From Empedobacter tilapiae (GTDB lineage: Bacteria > Bacteroidota > Bacteroidia > Flavobacteriales > Weeksellaceae), in assembly GCF_004785645.1 (NCBI RefSeq), contig NZ_SRPE01000012.1:1-64000 (forward strand): 64,000 nucleotides of DNA. The letters are read 5' to 3'. The notes under the pieces were generated by a model. It saw nothing but the letters and a program-made list of their open reading frames with translations, did not search any database and was not told where the DNA came from. Positions 1-11,035 of the stretch are shown here, one piece after another. Position numbers and translations under genes: made by a program. Each line of letters starts with the position of its first letter. Within the stretch, counting starts at the first letter, position 1.

Positions 1-1
1 T

Positions 2-241
2 CTTAAGAAGATTTTAAATCACCAAGATAAGTTGACTAGAAGCAAAACAGTTTCTTTTACAGAAAAAAAAGATCAAATAAACGAAAGACAATCGCTGATT
101 TTAAAACTTCGATGTGAGGGAAAACAATCGTTTACAACCATTGCTAAGACATTAGAACTTTCTCAGAAAGAAGTACACAATGAATTTATAGTCGCTTATA
201 AATTCACTCAACAAAATAAAGCTCAATCCCTAAACTATTGA
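2..241 (+). CDS. Sigma-factor-like protein, C-terminal fragment (region 4 helix-turn-helix)
   Basis: The reading frame is open from the first bases of the window, so this is the 3' end of a gene that begins upstream. The visible ~79 residues contain ERQSLILKLRCEGK, then TTIAKTLELSQKEVHN, then a short helix. This has the spacing of a sigma-70 region 4 helix-turn-helix, which normally contacts the -35 element and RNA polymerase. Its stop TGA (239-241) overlaps the ATG of the next gene (TGATG), which suggests translational coupling. The next gene encodes a Cas12f/TnpB-type remnant, and ECF sigma factors linked to nuclease-dead Cas12f are known in Bacteroidota. A different HTH protein, such as a transposon regulator, is possible because regions 2 and 3 lie outside the window. 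Confidence 0.55.
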   Translation, partial: LKKILNHQDKLTRSKTVSFTEKKDQINERQSLILKLRCEGKQSFTTIAKTLELSQKEVHNEFIVAYKFTQQNKAQSLNY

Positions 242-474
242 TGATGGAAAAATCTACTTTAATACTCACTCGAAAAATACGATTAATCGTTGATTTACCG
301 ATTGATTTTTGCATCAATAATAAAGCAGGAACGCTTATTTTATTGGATCAAGAAGAAAAGATGGAGCTAGCGAAAGATGAAGAATTTGTATTGAGGAATT
401 GGAGTTATTATGAACTGATGACTAAAATAAAATACAAAGCTGACAAAGCAGGAATTGAGCTTATTATAGCATAA
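241..474 (+). pseudogene. Internally deleted, nuclease-dead Cas12f/TnpB-family remnant (77 aa)
   Basis: The N-terminal ~18 residues (EKSTLILTRKIRLIVDLP) resemble the first strand of Cas12f/TnpB proteins. They run straight into IDFCINNKAGTLILLDQ and FVLRNWSYYELMTKIKYKA, which match the RuvC-II strand and following helix of that family (typically ...GxIxxEDL...W.YY.L...IKYKA...GIEV). The usual 300-400 residues between (REC lobe, RuvC-I) are absent. The catalytic Glu position of RuvC-II is Leu. The protein stops where the zinc finger and RuvC-III should start, so it cannot be a nuclease. The ATG at 241 overlaps the upstream sigma-like gene. It could be a decayed copy or a retained mini-protein; the family assignment rests on motif recognition only. 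Confidence 0.5.
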
Positions 475-485
475 ATTATAATTTT

Positions 486-579
486 GGAGGGTGATTGTAC
501 ACCCATAAGGTGAGGTTGATTACAAACACTCACTAAATGTAAACAACGTATACAACATTTTTATTCCATGTATAGATAG
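486..579 (+). ncRNA. Candidate guide-RNA scaffold downstream of the Cas12f-like remnant
   Basis: Three hairpins follow the stop codon directly. The first is GGGTG(489-493)/CACCC(500-504). The second is GTGAG(510-514)/CTCAC(529-533) with a nested TTG(516-518)/CAA(523-525). The third is AAATGT(535-540)/ACATTT(555-560), enclosing GTATACAAC. TnpB omega-RNAs and the guide RNAs of sigma-linked dead Cas12f are usually encoded just 3' of the protein gene. A short terminal repeat ending in ...CAAC before the guide is also familiar from Cas12f crRNAs. If this reading is right, the guide would start near 557. The boundaries, the guide and expression are inference; no target match was recognised by eye in this window. 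Confidence 0.35.
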
Positions 580-581
580 TA

Positions 582-625
582 GCAGGATACTCCCAACATA
601 AAGGCAGGATAAAGGGAACATAGTG
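582..625. repeat. Imperfect 22-bp tandem repeat, two copies
   Basis: GCAGGATA occurs at 582-589 and 604-611, and AACATA at 595-600 and 617-622, both exactly 22 bp apart. The central five bases differ (CTCCC-like versus AAGGG-like). A third GCAG begins at 626, again on the 22-bp period. The repeat lies in the putative non-coding RNA region. Its function is unknown; it could be a duplicated protein-binding site or RNA element. Confidence 0.55.
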
Positions 626-1018
626 GCAGTAGAATGTATGTAAACGATTTTTGTAGTTCGTGTGATCTAGAATAGTTGTTTTTTTACACCTTAAAACATT
701 CAATGACTGAAATTTATTATGATCATCGAAAATAAAAAAAAAAACTCAAGTCTTTAATCTTAATAAATACTCCCTAGATAAAAGCAGTTAACTATATTCA
801 AATTTTTGTATAAACTTAAAAATAAGATGAATTCAGGAGTAATAATATTCCTTTATTCATTAAAAATAAGTCAATCAGTTTTTATAGTATAATAAATAAC
901 TATTTAATTTACATTCTGTATAAAATAAATTGATTAACTGATAAAACAATTTGATTTTTAATTGATAAGACAAATTATTATATTTATGATATTTACAAAA
1001 CAAAAGTATTAAACATAA

Positions 1019-3250
<2,232 letters not shown>

Positions 3251-3267
3251 ATACACACATCATTAAA

Positions 3268-3306
3268 TAAAAAAAATGAGCATCACAAAGGATGCTCATT
3301 TTTTTT
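3268..3306. terminator. Bidirectional terminator between katG and tamL
   Basis: A perfect 10-bp stem AATGAGCATC (3275-3284) / GATGCTCATT (3291-3300) with a six-base loop. A T-run follows on the plus strand and an A-run precedes it, so it can stop katG and the converging tamL transcript. Confidence 0.9.
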
Positions 3307-3321
3307 ATTTTTGCTTTACAC

Positions 3322-5670
3322 TTAGAACGGATATCCAATCGCGATATTAAGGATTAAGTTATCTTTTCGCCATGCTTTGTCTCCAAAATCTATTTTATCA
3401 AAAGTCCAGCGGTCATTCTTTTCATAATATGGAACTCGAAGAGGTGTTGCTAAATCTAATCTTAATACTAAGATACTAAAATCAAGTCGTATTCCTAAAC
3501 CAGCTCCAACGGCTATTTCGCTCATGAAATCTTTTGAGAATTTTGCGCCTGGACGTGTTTCATCTTCGTTAATTAACCAAATATTTCCTGCATCAACAAA
3601 TAACGCAAGGTTAAGAAAACTGAATAATTTTTGTCTAAATTCTGCATTTACTTCTAATTTAATATCACCCGATTGATCAAAAAAGAAATTTGCATTTTGA
3701 TTGCGTGGATCATAACTTCCTGGTCCTAATGTTCGTGCTCTAAATGCACGAATACTGTTACTTCCTCCTACAAAAAATTGTTTGGAATAAGGAACAAACT
3801 CAGAGTTTCCATACGGATAGGCTATTCCTCCAATGAATCGTGTAGCGATTGATGATTTTTCTGAAAATTTGTGATAAAAACGGAAATCGTGCTCCATTTT
3901 TGAATATTGACTAAATGGTATTTTGAAAATTTCTTTTTCCTTATCTTTTTTCGCATTCGCACCTGTAATTAATCCTGTTAAATTTCCAGCCAAATCAATT
4001 AAACCTCGGTAATAGAATGTGCTTTTTCGAGGTAACATCGTTGTCGTGTAAGTGTACGAATATTGTGGTCCAAAAATTAATTGTTTGTCAACAACGCGTT
4101 TCAAACTTGGATTGATGATATTTCCAATTGAATCGTAAATCTTGCTATTGTATTCGTCTGTCACTTTTTCTGGAAATAATAAAGTCGCACTAAAAATCTT
4201 TAAATTATGTTCTTTCTGCGCATTCTCTTTCCATACATAACCAAAAGAAGTATTGAAATTGTGAAGCGTATATAATCTCGATCTGTTTTGATATTCGTAA
4301 CCAATCTCAATATTGGTTCTCGGTACAAACGCACTTGATGAGTGAAATTTGAAAGGCGCTACAATTCTTGGAATAGAAAGTTGCGTATTGAAACCAGCTC
4401 TAAAAATATTATTAGCATCTTTTTGTCCACCCAATTGCATATCAAACGCTCCATATAAAGCCATTTTAAGCTGTTCTGCTCCTTTGAAAATGTTTCGATG
4501 TGTCCAGTTTAAATTTAATTCACCACCACCATAACTAGCGGAATTTGTTCGTCCTAAAACTTCAAGTCGCAATGATTGAAATTCGCGTGGTGTTAAGGTA
4601 TAATATACATCAAATTTATTGTTAATAGAATCAGAGATCACAAAATCATTTTTCACAAATTTGAATACACCCAAATTAATTAATCTATTTAGTGTTAAGT
4701 TATGATCCGCTCGGTTATAAATTTCACCTGTTTTAAAATATAATGCACGATCAAAAACTTTTGGTTTAAAAATCTTTTTCGAATCGACCATGTAAAAACC
4801 ATTTTGCTCATATTTTGTTAAGGAATCATTTTCCATTGGCATTTTATACAAACCTTTACGCGCTTCTCGAATGTTATAATCAGGGAAAACAATTACTTTA
4901 TCAATGCTATATTGTTGTTTGGCTTGCTCTGGTGTCTTATCTTTTAACTTTACAAAAAGTTCGACATCTTGCTTATTGGTAACTGTACTATCCGCTTGCA
5001 CAATGATGTTATCGGGATGAAAATAATAGTAACCATTTTCTTTCAGACGCGCATCTATTCGTTCGCGTTCAGCTTTGATCACATCCAAATCGAAAGGTTG
5101 TTTATCTTTCAGTAAGGTATTTGCTTGCGTTTTTTTAATTTCCTTGTTGACCGCTAAAGTGGTATCTTTTGGGAAATTAACTTGGTTGATGTAATAACGT
5201 TTGCGCGGTTGTAATACATAATGTATTTCTGCTTTTTTGTTTTTACTTATTGTATCATCTTGTGCTTTGGCATTGAAATATCCTTTGTTTTCTGAATAAT
5301 TAACCAGAATTTTTTTATTGAATTCGATGTCTACATTACCCAATAAAACAGGTTTTTGTCCTACTTTATATTTTAACCAATATTTCAATCCTTTTTGTTT
5401 TTTCGGTTCACTTGTGATGTTGTAAATGTACAAGCGAGGACGAAGTCCAAAAAAGCTCGAATTAGGTTTTGGAATAATATTTTTTTCGAGATTATCTTTT
5501 AATTCAGCTTTATCAGTTTTACTCAACGAATCGCCTTCTATTGTTAATTTAGAACCTGTGTAAAGCATTTCACCATCTTTCAGAAAACGTGTATTGCTAC
5601 AAGAAGAAATCCCTAAAATTGAAATTGAACAAGCAATAAATTTGATATAGGTTAAAACTGATTTTTTCAT
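3322..5670 (-). CDS. tamL: BamA/TamA-family outer-membrane lipoprotein TamL
   Basis: The 782-residue protein has a lipoprotein signal peptide ending at C24 (LGISSC). POTRA-like repeats follow to about residue 350, then an Omp85-type 16-strand barrel that ends in Phe, as usual for barrel proteins. The barrel half carries the GGSNSIRAFRAR motif typical of the BamA/TamA lid loop. In Bacteroidota, lipidated TamA homologues (TamL) are coupled to TamB and take part in outer-membrane biogenesis. Here the tamL ATG overlaps the tamB stop by four bases (ATGA), so the two are co-translated from one message in the order tamB-tamL. The exact substrate is unknown. Confidence 0.9.
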   Translation of the reverse strand: MKKSVLTYIKFIACSISILGISSCSNTRFLKDGEMLYTGSKLTIEGDSLSKTDKAELKDNLEKNIIPKPNSSFFGLRPRLYIYNITSEPKKQKGLKYWLKYKVGQKPVLLGNVDIEFNKKILVNYSENKGYFNAKAQDDTISKNKKAEIHYVLQPRKRYYINQVNFPKDTTLAVNKEIKKTQANTLLKDKQPFDLDVIKAERERIDARLKENGYYYFHPDNIIVQADSTVTNKQDVELFVKLKDKTPEQAKQQYSIDKVIVFPDYNIREARKGLYKMPMENDSLTKYEQNGFYMVDSKKIFKPKVFDRALYFKTGEIYNRADHNLTLNRLINLGVFKFVKNDFVISDSINNKFDVYYTLTPREFQSLRLEVLGRTNSASYGGGELNLNWTHRNIFKGAEQLKMALYGAFDMQLGGQKDANNIFRAGFNTQLSIPRIVAPFKFHSSSAFVPRTNIEIGYEYQNRSRLYTLHNFNTSFGYVWKENAQKEHNLKIFSATLLFPEKVTDEYNSKIYDSIGNIINPSLKRVVDKQLIFGPQYSYTYTTTMLPRKSTFYYRGLIDLAGNLTGLITGANAKKDKEKEIFKIPFSQYSKMEHDFRFYHKFSEKSSIATRFIGGIAYPYGNSEFVPYSKQFFVGGSNSIRAFRARTLGPGSYDPRNQNANFFFDQSGDIKLEVNAEFRQKLFSFLNLALFVDAGNIWLINEDETRPGAKFSKDFMSEIAVGAGLGIRLDFSILVLRLDLATPLRVPYYEKNDRWTFDKIDFGDKAWRKDNLILNIAIGYPF

Positions 5671-8600
5671 GGTTTCACTTCTTGATTTTGAGTATTTCTA
5701 TTTGCTCTGTTCGTTCTATTTTTTCTTCTTTTCTCGAAAATTTCTTTGAATTTATCGTAATCTAATGTGATGATAAATCCAACACCTGTTTCTACAATTT
5801 GTCCTTGTAATGCGACTTGGTATTCATCTTTTCGATAAGCTCTTAACATGTATCGACCATCACGAGATAAGCTATAATCAATTGTAATATCACCCGCAAT
5901 ATTAGTCATGTTTTCATTTTCTCGTGCATCACCATCTAAACCAAAATTACTTCCAACCGAAACTTTCAATCGGTCGTTTAATAAACGTTTGCTCACAGCA
6001 ACATTCAGGTCAGTTCGTGTGTTTTTAGAGCCAGAAGAATAATCGTCTTGTGTGTCTAATCCCAAATCGATATCAATTCCTTGGATTAAATCATCCGCCA
6101 AATTATTCAACTGTTGTGACAAAATATTACTTACACTTTGTAGCGCCATTGTTTCTGCGGATACACTTGTTTTACTTTCGAACGGATTTTCGCCAATAAA
6201 ACGATTCAATAACAATAATGCAAAAACCTGTTTGTTCATTTCAGCTTCATCATTTTTCAACTGATCCAATTTCGATTGTGTATTTTCAATAACTGCAGTT
6301 GCAATGGACGGGTTGTCTTTATCCATTGAAATATTGAATTTAATATCAGGTTTTAATAACTCACCTTTCAAAATTAACTCGGTATTAAACGGAATTCGTT
6401 GTTTGTACATGTTCATTTCAGAAGAAGAATAGCCCGAAATTTGTTGTTCGATTAAATCAATAGGAGCGGCTTTTGTTTTGTAAATCGCCGTAATGTCTAA
6501 ATTGGCTGTAGTTGGCTCACCAGTCCATGTAATGGTACTTCCTTTCTGAATATCAAAACGACGTTTTAACAAGCTTACCGAAAGTTCGTACGCACCTTTT
6601 TCTACTTGATAAACGCCAACCAAAGTCATTTTTCCTGAAGGATCCATTCCGCCTGTTAATTCGGCTTCACCTTGTATTTCTACAAAATCTCCGTTGGCTT
6701 TGTCGATGATAATAGACGTTTTGGCTTCTTTACTGATTTCAATGTTTACACTTACATCCAAGCCTTTTATTTTAGATTCGGCTATTAATTCATCTGTTTT
6801 AATCGTTTCTTGAAGCGCCACTTGATCTTGATCGATGAACTCGACAATTCCTTCGCGCTCTTGTAAAGAAGGCGAGGATTGAGGTAAAACAAATGTAAAA
6901 TTCGTGTCATCAGTTACTGTTAAACTTCCGTTTACTTTCGGTAAATCTAAATCACCTTTTATCGTTAAGTTTGCATTGACAGCTAACTTTCCATACATAA
7001 TCGCATCGTTCGATTTTTCTGAATTTACGACATTGAAATCTCGTCCATTTGCTGTTAAATTGAAGGCAAAGTCACGGTAAGTTTCCGTTAAAATTTCTCC
7101 TCTTATCGTTAATGAATTGCCATCGTTGTCATTAATTTTGAATCGATTGAACTCAATTCCTTTGTTCGTGAAATCAATCGCGTCATCAATTTTTCTGAAA
7201 TTACTTCCTGTTTCAGCAATCGTTAAACCAACTTGATTAAATTTGACTTGACCTAAAATACTTGGTTTATCTACTGTTCCAGCGATTTTTAGATTTCCAG
7301 AAATATAACCTTCTGTGTCTTTGATTTGATTCATTGCAAATCCTTGTACCGATTTCATTTCTAATCGATTGATATCTAAAGCTAAATCAAACGCACTTTC
7401 TTTGGTATTATAATCTCCAAAAATCTTCATGTTGTTACTGTTTCCATCTAAGGTAACATCAGCGTTAATCATAGTTGGAGAAGTGTTTTTTACTTTTGCT
7501 ATAATATTTCCAATAGGATTTCCGAAAGCTTTTAAATCTGAAACGGTCAAATCAGCATTAAAGGTCATTTCTTTATTTAAATCTTTAATTTGAGCTGTTC
7601 CATTGATTGTTCCCTCGGCAGGTAAATCATCTTTTTTAATGATTTCTGCAATGGTTTCAATTTTGAGATCTTTGATAGTAATATTCAGCGGACTTGTTCC
7701 TTTTTCCGATTCAGATTGCAATAAAATTTGACTTCCATTGTTCATCAAACTGAAATTATGCGCGACAATTCCGTCTTTTCTCAACTGAATTAAATTTCCT
7801 TCACCAACTTGCCATTGATCGTAGTTTAAAACCAATCCATTCGGATTTAGACTAATTTCCGTTATATCATTCAGTGTTTTTAGATTTCCAGCCACCAAAA
7901 ATTGCGTCGCATCTTTCGCATCCTTTGTCGAAACATTATAATTGATGACATTATTTGTAATATCACCATTCAAATCAATTTTTTGTAATTGAAAACTTTC
8001 ACTTTTTAACGCATCCACATTCAACGAATACAACAAGGCTTCATTTTGGTTGGATAGTTTTAAAACTCCGTTGTTAATTGTATTTGTTCCGTACGTTAAA
8101 TTTGGGATTTTTCCATCAACATTGATTTGTTTTGAATCTGCATCATAAGTTGCGTCAAGTGTCATGGTTTCGAAACTTTTCAAATCTGGAACAAATCTTC
8201 GAATCAATTCATCATCTTTTATTTTTGCATTCAAAGTAAAGAATTGATGAGGTTCTATTTTTTCTTCTTTATTCGGTTTCTGAAATTCATAATATTGGTT
8301 AATAGTTGAAGTTAGCGAACCAAAAATTTGTGTCAATTTAAATTTTCCTTTCATATCCAAATCAGCCAATTGCGAAGTCAAATTAATACGATTAGAATCA
8401 GCAGTTGAAGTTGTAATTAAACTCACTTCTTGCATTGGAAAAACATCTTTTGTATTGGATAATGCAAAGTTTTTCAGGTACAAAGAACCATTTAAATAAT
8501 CTGGATTTAAATCAGCAAAATTGGCATCAATTTCTCCTGCAACAATCATCGGTTCGTTGTAAAAACCAAGTTTTTGAACATCTAATTTGACAATATTTCC

Positions 8601-10964
8601 GTTCAATTTTACATCAGATAAATCCTTTTTGTAAACGCCAGAAGCAGTCAAATTAAGATTCGCGTTTGGATCTTTTGAGAAAACATGCGCATCAAACGCT
8701 CCATGATTCACTTTTGCATCAAGTGTTATATTTTGATAAGTGTATTTGTTGTAATAAGCTGATGAAATAGTTCCTGAAAGTTTTGTAACCATTTTTTCAG
8801 GGTTGAAACTTGTTCCAATAGCGTTAATTTTTCCTGTTATTTTACCTAATTCGTTGTTGCTAATAAGTGTTCCAATATCCAAATTTTGTAGGTCTGCTTT
8901 GACATTATATTTCTCAGCATCCTTTTTTAGCATGTCCACAATTGCATCAATTTTAGCATTTCCCAACGTAGAATTGATAGCCAATTGTGTATTGATAATT
9001 TCGGTTGTTCCTTTCGCTTTTCCTTTGACAGAAAGATTTGAAGGAATTCTAATGTTATTTGGAATAGTATTTTTCGGAACTAAATTATAAATCGTTTTTG
9101 AAGATGTCGAAAAGTTTTTTATGTTCAAATCATAAAATAAATTCTTCGGATTCATCGCATTTTTAACTCTTCCAGAAGCCGAAAGTTGCAAATCATCTAA
9201 ACCAGAAACTTGTAAATTATTAATCAATAAATCGTTTACTTTTCCTTTTACATTGGTGTTAACACTCAGAATGGCGTTTGGATATTTGTCGAAAGGCGTC
9301 GTATTTCTAAGGGTTGGAGCAAGATTTAGAATATCTGAAAAACCAATTTTTGAGTTTTTGATATTCGCATTCACTAAAACATTTTCTGGATGAGAAGTTA
9401 ACTCATTAATCGTATTGTATCGCAAAATAACTTCGTCACGAAGAACAGTTCTTGGTGTTTGTAAATAAAGGTTTTTCAGATACGCTTGTGTGTCAGCGTA
9501 CAAGAAATCTGTTGTCAATTTCTGAATATTCAACCCTCTTGATTCCTTTATTTCAGCACTTTTTATTTGTCCAGCAAATGTGTTATTTTTCATTTCGAAA
9601 TCGCGCAAATCAAGATTTAATTTAGAAAAATCCAAATGATTAAAATCCATTCCTTGAGTAGTTCGACGTTCAGCGGTATTGTTGTATTTTACTTTTACAT
9701 TTTCTAATTTCGTTTCGTTCAAAACCAAATTCATTGGTGATGAAGTGGAAGATGAAGTGGAAGTAGAATTGTTCGAAGAAAGGAATAAATTCGCTTCAAT
9801 ATCAGCGTCTTTCAAAAGAATATTTTCGATGTCGAAAATTGAATTTTCAAGATCAAGTTTATTGACTTTCGTTTCGAATTCGTTTAAGTTAATTTTGACA
9901 AAAGTCTTCGAGTTTTCATCCCCATAATTAACTTTGATATCATTCAAATTAATCTTATTCACCCCAATTTGCAATGGAGTTTGTTTTGTATTTGGATCAA
10001 TTTTATCAACATTATTTTCTTTGATTTTATTAACCATTTTTTGATTAAAATCAACCAATAAACCATTCACTAAAATATCATCAACCGCATAAGAATTTTG
10101 TTGTAAATCAAGTTTTTTAACACGCGTTTTGAAATCTTTGAACTTTACTTTTGCAAACATTCCCGAAATATCATCGCCATAATCGACGTCAAAATTGGTT
10201 AAATTAATTCCATTCAACTCAATTTTCATTGGCTTTTGATCATTCAAAGAATCCACTTTTTCTTCTACTTTTTTCGCAACTTCTTTTACAATATCTTGTT
10301 TCAATTTTAGCTTTAAACCATCCAAATTAATATCGCCAATTCCATACGAATTTTGCTCTAAATCGAATTTTTTGACACGTGTATCAAACGAATTTAGATG
10401 AACTTTTATGTTATTTGCTGTTTGTTGATCATTGAACGAAACATTAATATCATTCAGTTTTATTTTATCTAACGAAATGATAAATGGCTTTGAAGGACTT
10501 TCATCTTTTTCATCTGTTGCAAAAGCATTGATAATATAATCGAAGTTGAATTTCCCATCTGGTTTACGGATAACGTTTGCGTGAACGCCACTCAAATCAA
10601 TAGATTTTATATCTGCTTTACTTTTGGTCAATTGCCAAATATCTAACCCAACGTCAAACTTTTTGACCGATAAAAGCGTGTCGACATCTTGTCCTTGTAA
10701 GTATAGATTTTCCATTACCAAACTGTTTGGGAAATCGACATAAACACGATCTAATTGTACTTTTGTATGTATTTTATTTTCGAGGTAATTGACTAGTTTA
10801 TTTTTTACAAAATTTTGTACAGCGGGAAATTGTAAACTAAAAATTGCAATTATCAATAACAAAATTATTGACAAGATAGAAATTGAAAAATATTTGAGTA
10901 TTTTTTTTAAGTTGAATTTCAATTGGTTAGATTTTATTCGTTTTGGATCGTGATTATATAACAA
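5667..10964 (-). CDS. tamB: Translocation/assembly module protein TamB
   Basis: The 1765-residue protein has one N-terminal membrane anchor (about residues 24-48). A very long beta-rich AsmA/TamB-like body follows, with repeated short blocks (for example the INLNDIKVNYGD-type units in the first 350 residues), and a C-terminal DUF490/TamB domain lies at about 1290-1720. TamB proteins span the periplasm and are thought to move lipid or help outer-membrane protein assembly with TamA/TamL. The only initiator that includes the charged N-terminus and anchor is TTG at 10964; the next Met lies far beyond the anchor. It overlaps tamL downstream. The N-terminal repeats are easily legible and suggest internal duplication. 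Confidence 0.92.
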   Translation of the reverse strand: MLYNHDPKRIKSNQLKFNLKKILKYFSISILSIILLLIIAIFSLQFPAVQNFVKNKLVNYLENKIHTKVQLDRVYVDFPNSLVMENLYLQGQDVDTLLSVKKFDVGLDIWQLTKSKADIKSIDLSGVHANVIRKPDGKFNFDYIINAFATDEKDESPSKPFIISLDKIKLNDINVSFNDQQTANNIKVHLNSFDTRVKKFDLEQNSYGIGDINLDGLKLKLKQDIVKEVAKKVEEKVDSLNDQKPMKIELNGINLTNFDVDYGDDISGMFAKVKFKDFKTRVKKLDLQQNSYAVDDILVNGLLVDFNQKMVNKIKENNVDKIDPNTKQTPLQIGVNKINLNDIKVNYGDENSKTFVKINLNEFETKVNKLDLENSIFDIENILLKDADIEANLFLSSNNSTSTSSSTSSPMNLVLNETKLENVKVKYNNTAERRTTQGMDFNHLDFSKLNLDLRDFEMKNNTFAGQIKSAEIKESRGLNIQKLTTDFLYADTQAYLKNLYLQTPRTVLRDEVILRYNTINELTSHPENVLVNANIKNSKIGFSDILNLAPTLRNTTPFDKYPNAILSVNTNVKGKVNDLLINNLQVSGLDDLQLSASGRVKNAMNPKNLFYDLNIKNFSTSSKTIYNLVPKNTIPNNIRIPSNLSVKGKAKGTTEIINTQLAINSTLGNAKIDAIVDMLKKDAEKYNVKADLQNLDIGTLISNNELGKITGKINAIGTSFNPEKMVTKLSGTISSAYYNKYTYQNITLDAKVNHGAFDAHVFSKDPNANLNLTASGVYKKDLSDVKLNGNIVKLDVQKLGFYNEPMIVAGEIDANFADLNPDYLNGSLYLKNFALSNTKDVFPMQEVSLITTSTADSNRINLTSQLADLDMKGKFKLTQIFGSLTSTINQYYEFQKPNKEEKIEPHQFFTLNAKIKDDELIRRFVPDLKSFETMTLDATYDADSKQINVDGKIPNLTYGTNTINNGVLKLSNQNEALLYSLNVDALKSESFQLQKIDLNGDITNNVINYNVSTKDAKDATQFLVAGNLKTLNDITEISLNPNGLVLNYDQWQVGEGNLIQLRKDGIVAHNFSLMNNGSQILLQSESEKGTSPLNITIKDLKIETIAEIIKKDDLPAEGTINGTAQIKDLNKEMTFNADLTVSDLKAFGNPIGNIIAKVKNTSPTMINADVTLDGNSNNMKIFGDYNTKESAFDLALDINRLEMKSVQGFAMNQIKDTEGYISGNLKIAGTVDKPSILGQVKFNQVGLTIAETGSNFRKIDDAIDFTNKGIEFNRFKINDNDGNSLTIRGEILTETYRDFAFNLTANGRDFNVVNSEKSNDAIMYGKLAVNANLTIKGDLDLPKVNGSLTVTDDTNFTFVLPQSSPSLQEREGIVEFIDQDQVALQETIKTDELIAESKIKGLDVSVNIEISKEAKTSIIIDKANGDFVEIQGEAELTGGMDPSGKMTLVGVYQVEKGAYELSVSLLKRRFDIQKGSTITWTGEPTTANLDITAIYKTKAAPIDLIEQQISGYSSSEMNMYKQRIPFNTELILKGELLKPDIKFNISMDKDNPSIATAVIENTQSKLDQLKNDEAEMNKQVFALLLLNRFIGENPFESKTSVSAETMALQSVSNILSQQLNNLADDLIQGIDIDLGLDTQDDYSSGSKNTRTDLNVAVSKRLLNDRLKVSVGSNFGLDGDARENENMTNIAGDITIDYSLSRDGRYMLRAYRKDEYQVALQGQIVETGVGFIITLDYDKFKEIFEKRRKNRTNRANRNTQNQEVKP

Positions 10965-11035
10965 TTTTCCTACAAGGATGATACCAAAAATATTGTTTTA
11001 TAATTACTTAATAAATGTTTTGAAGATAAATATTT

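Noticed and set aside
557-579. Target of the presumed guide within this window
   Set aside because: Only short chance matches were seen (for example ATGTATAGA near 20326-20334); none extends to a usable protospacer.
582-644. 22-bp tandem repeat read as a CRISPR array
   Set aside because: The copies are adjacent with no spacers, differ in the centre, and number only two plus a fragment.
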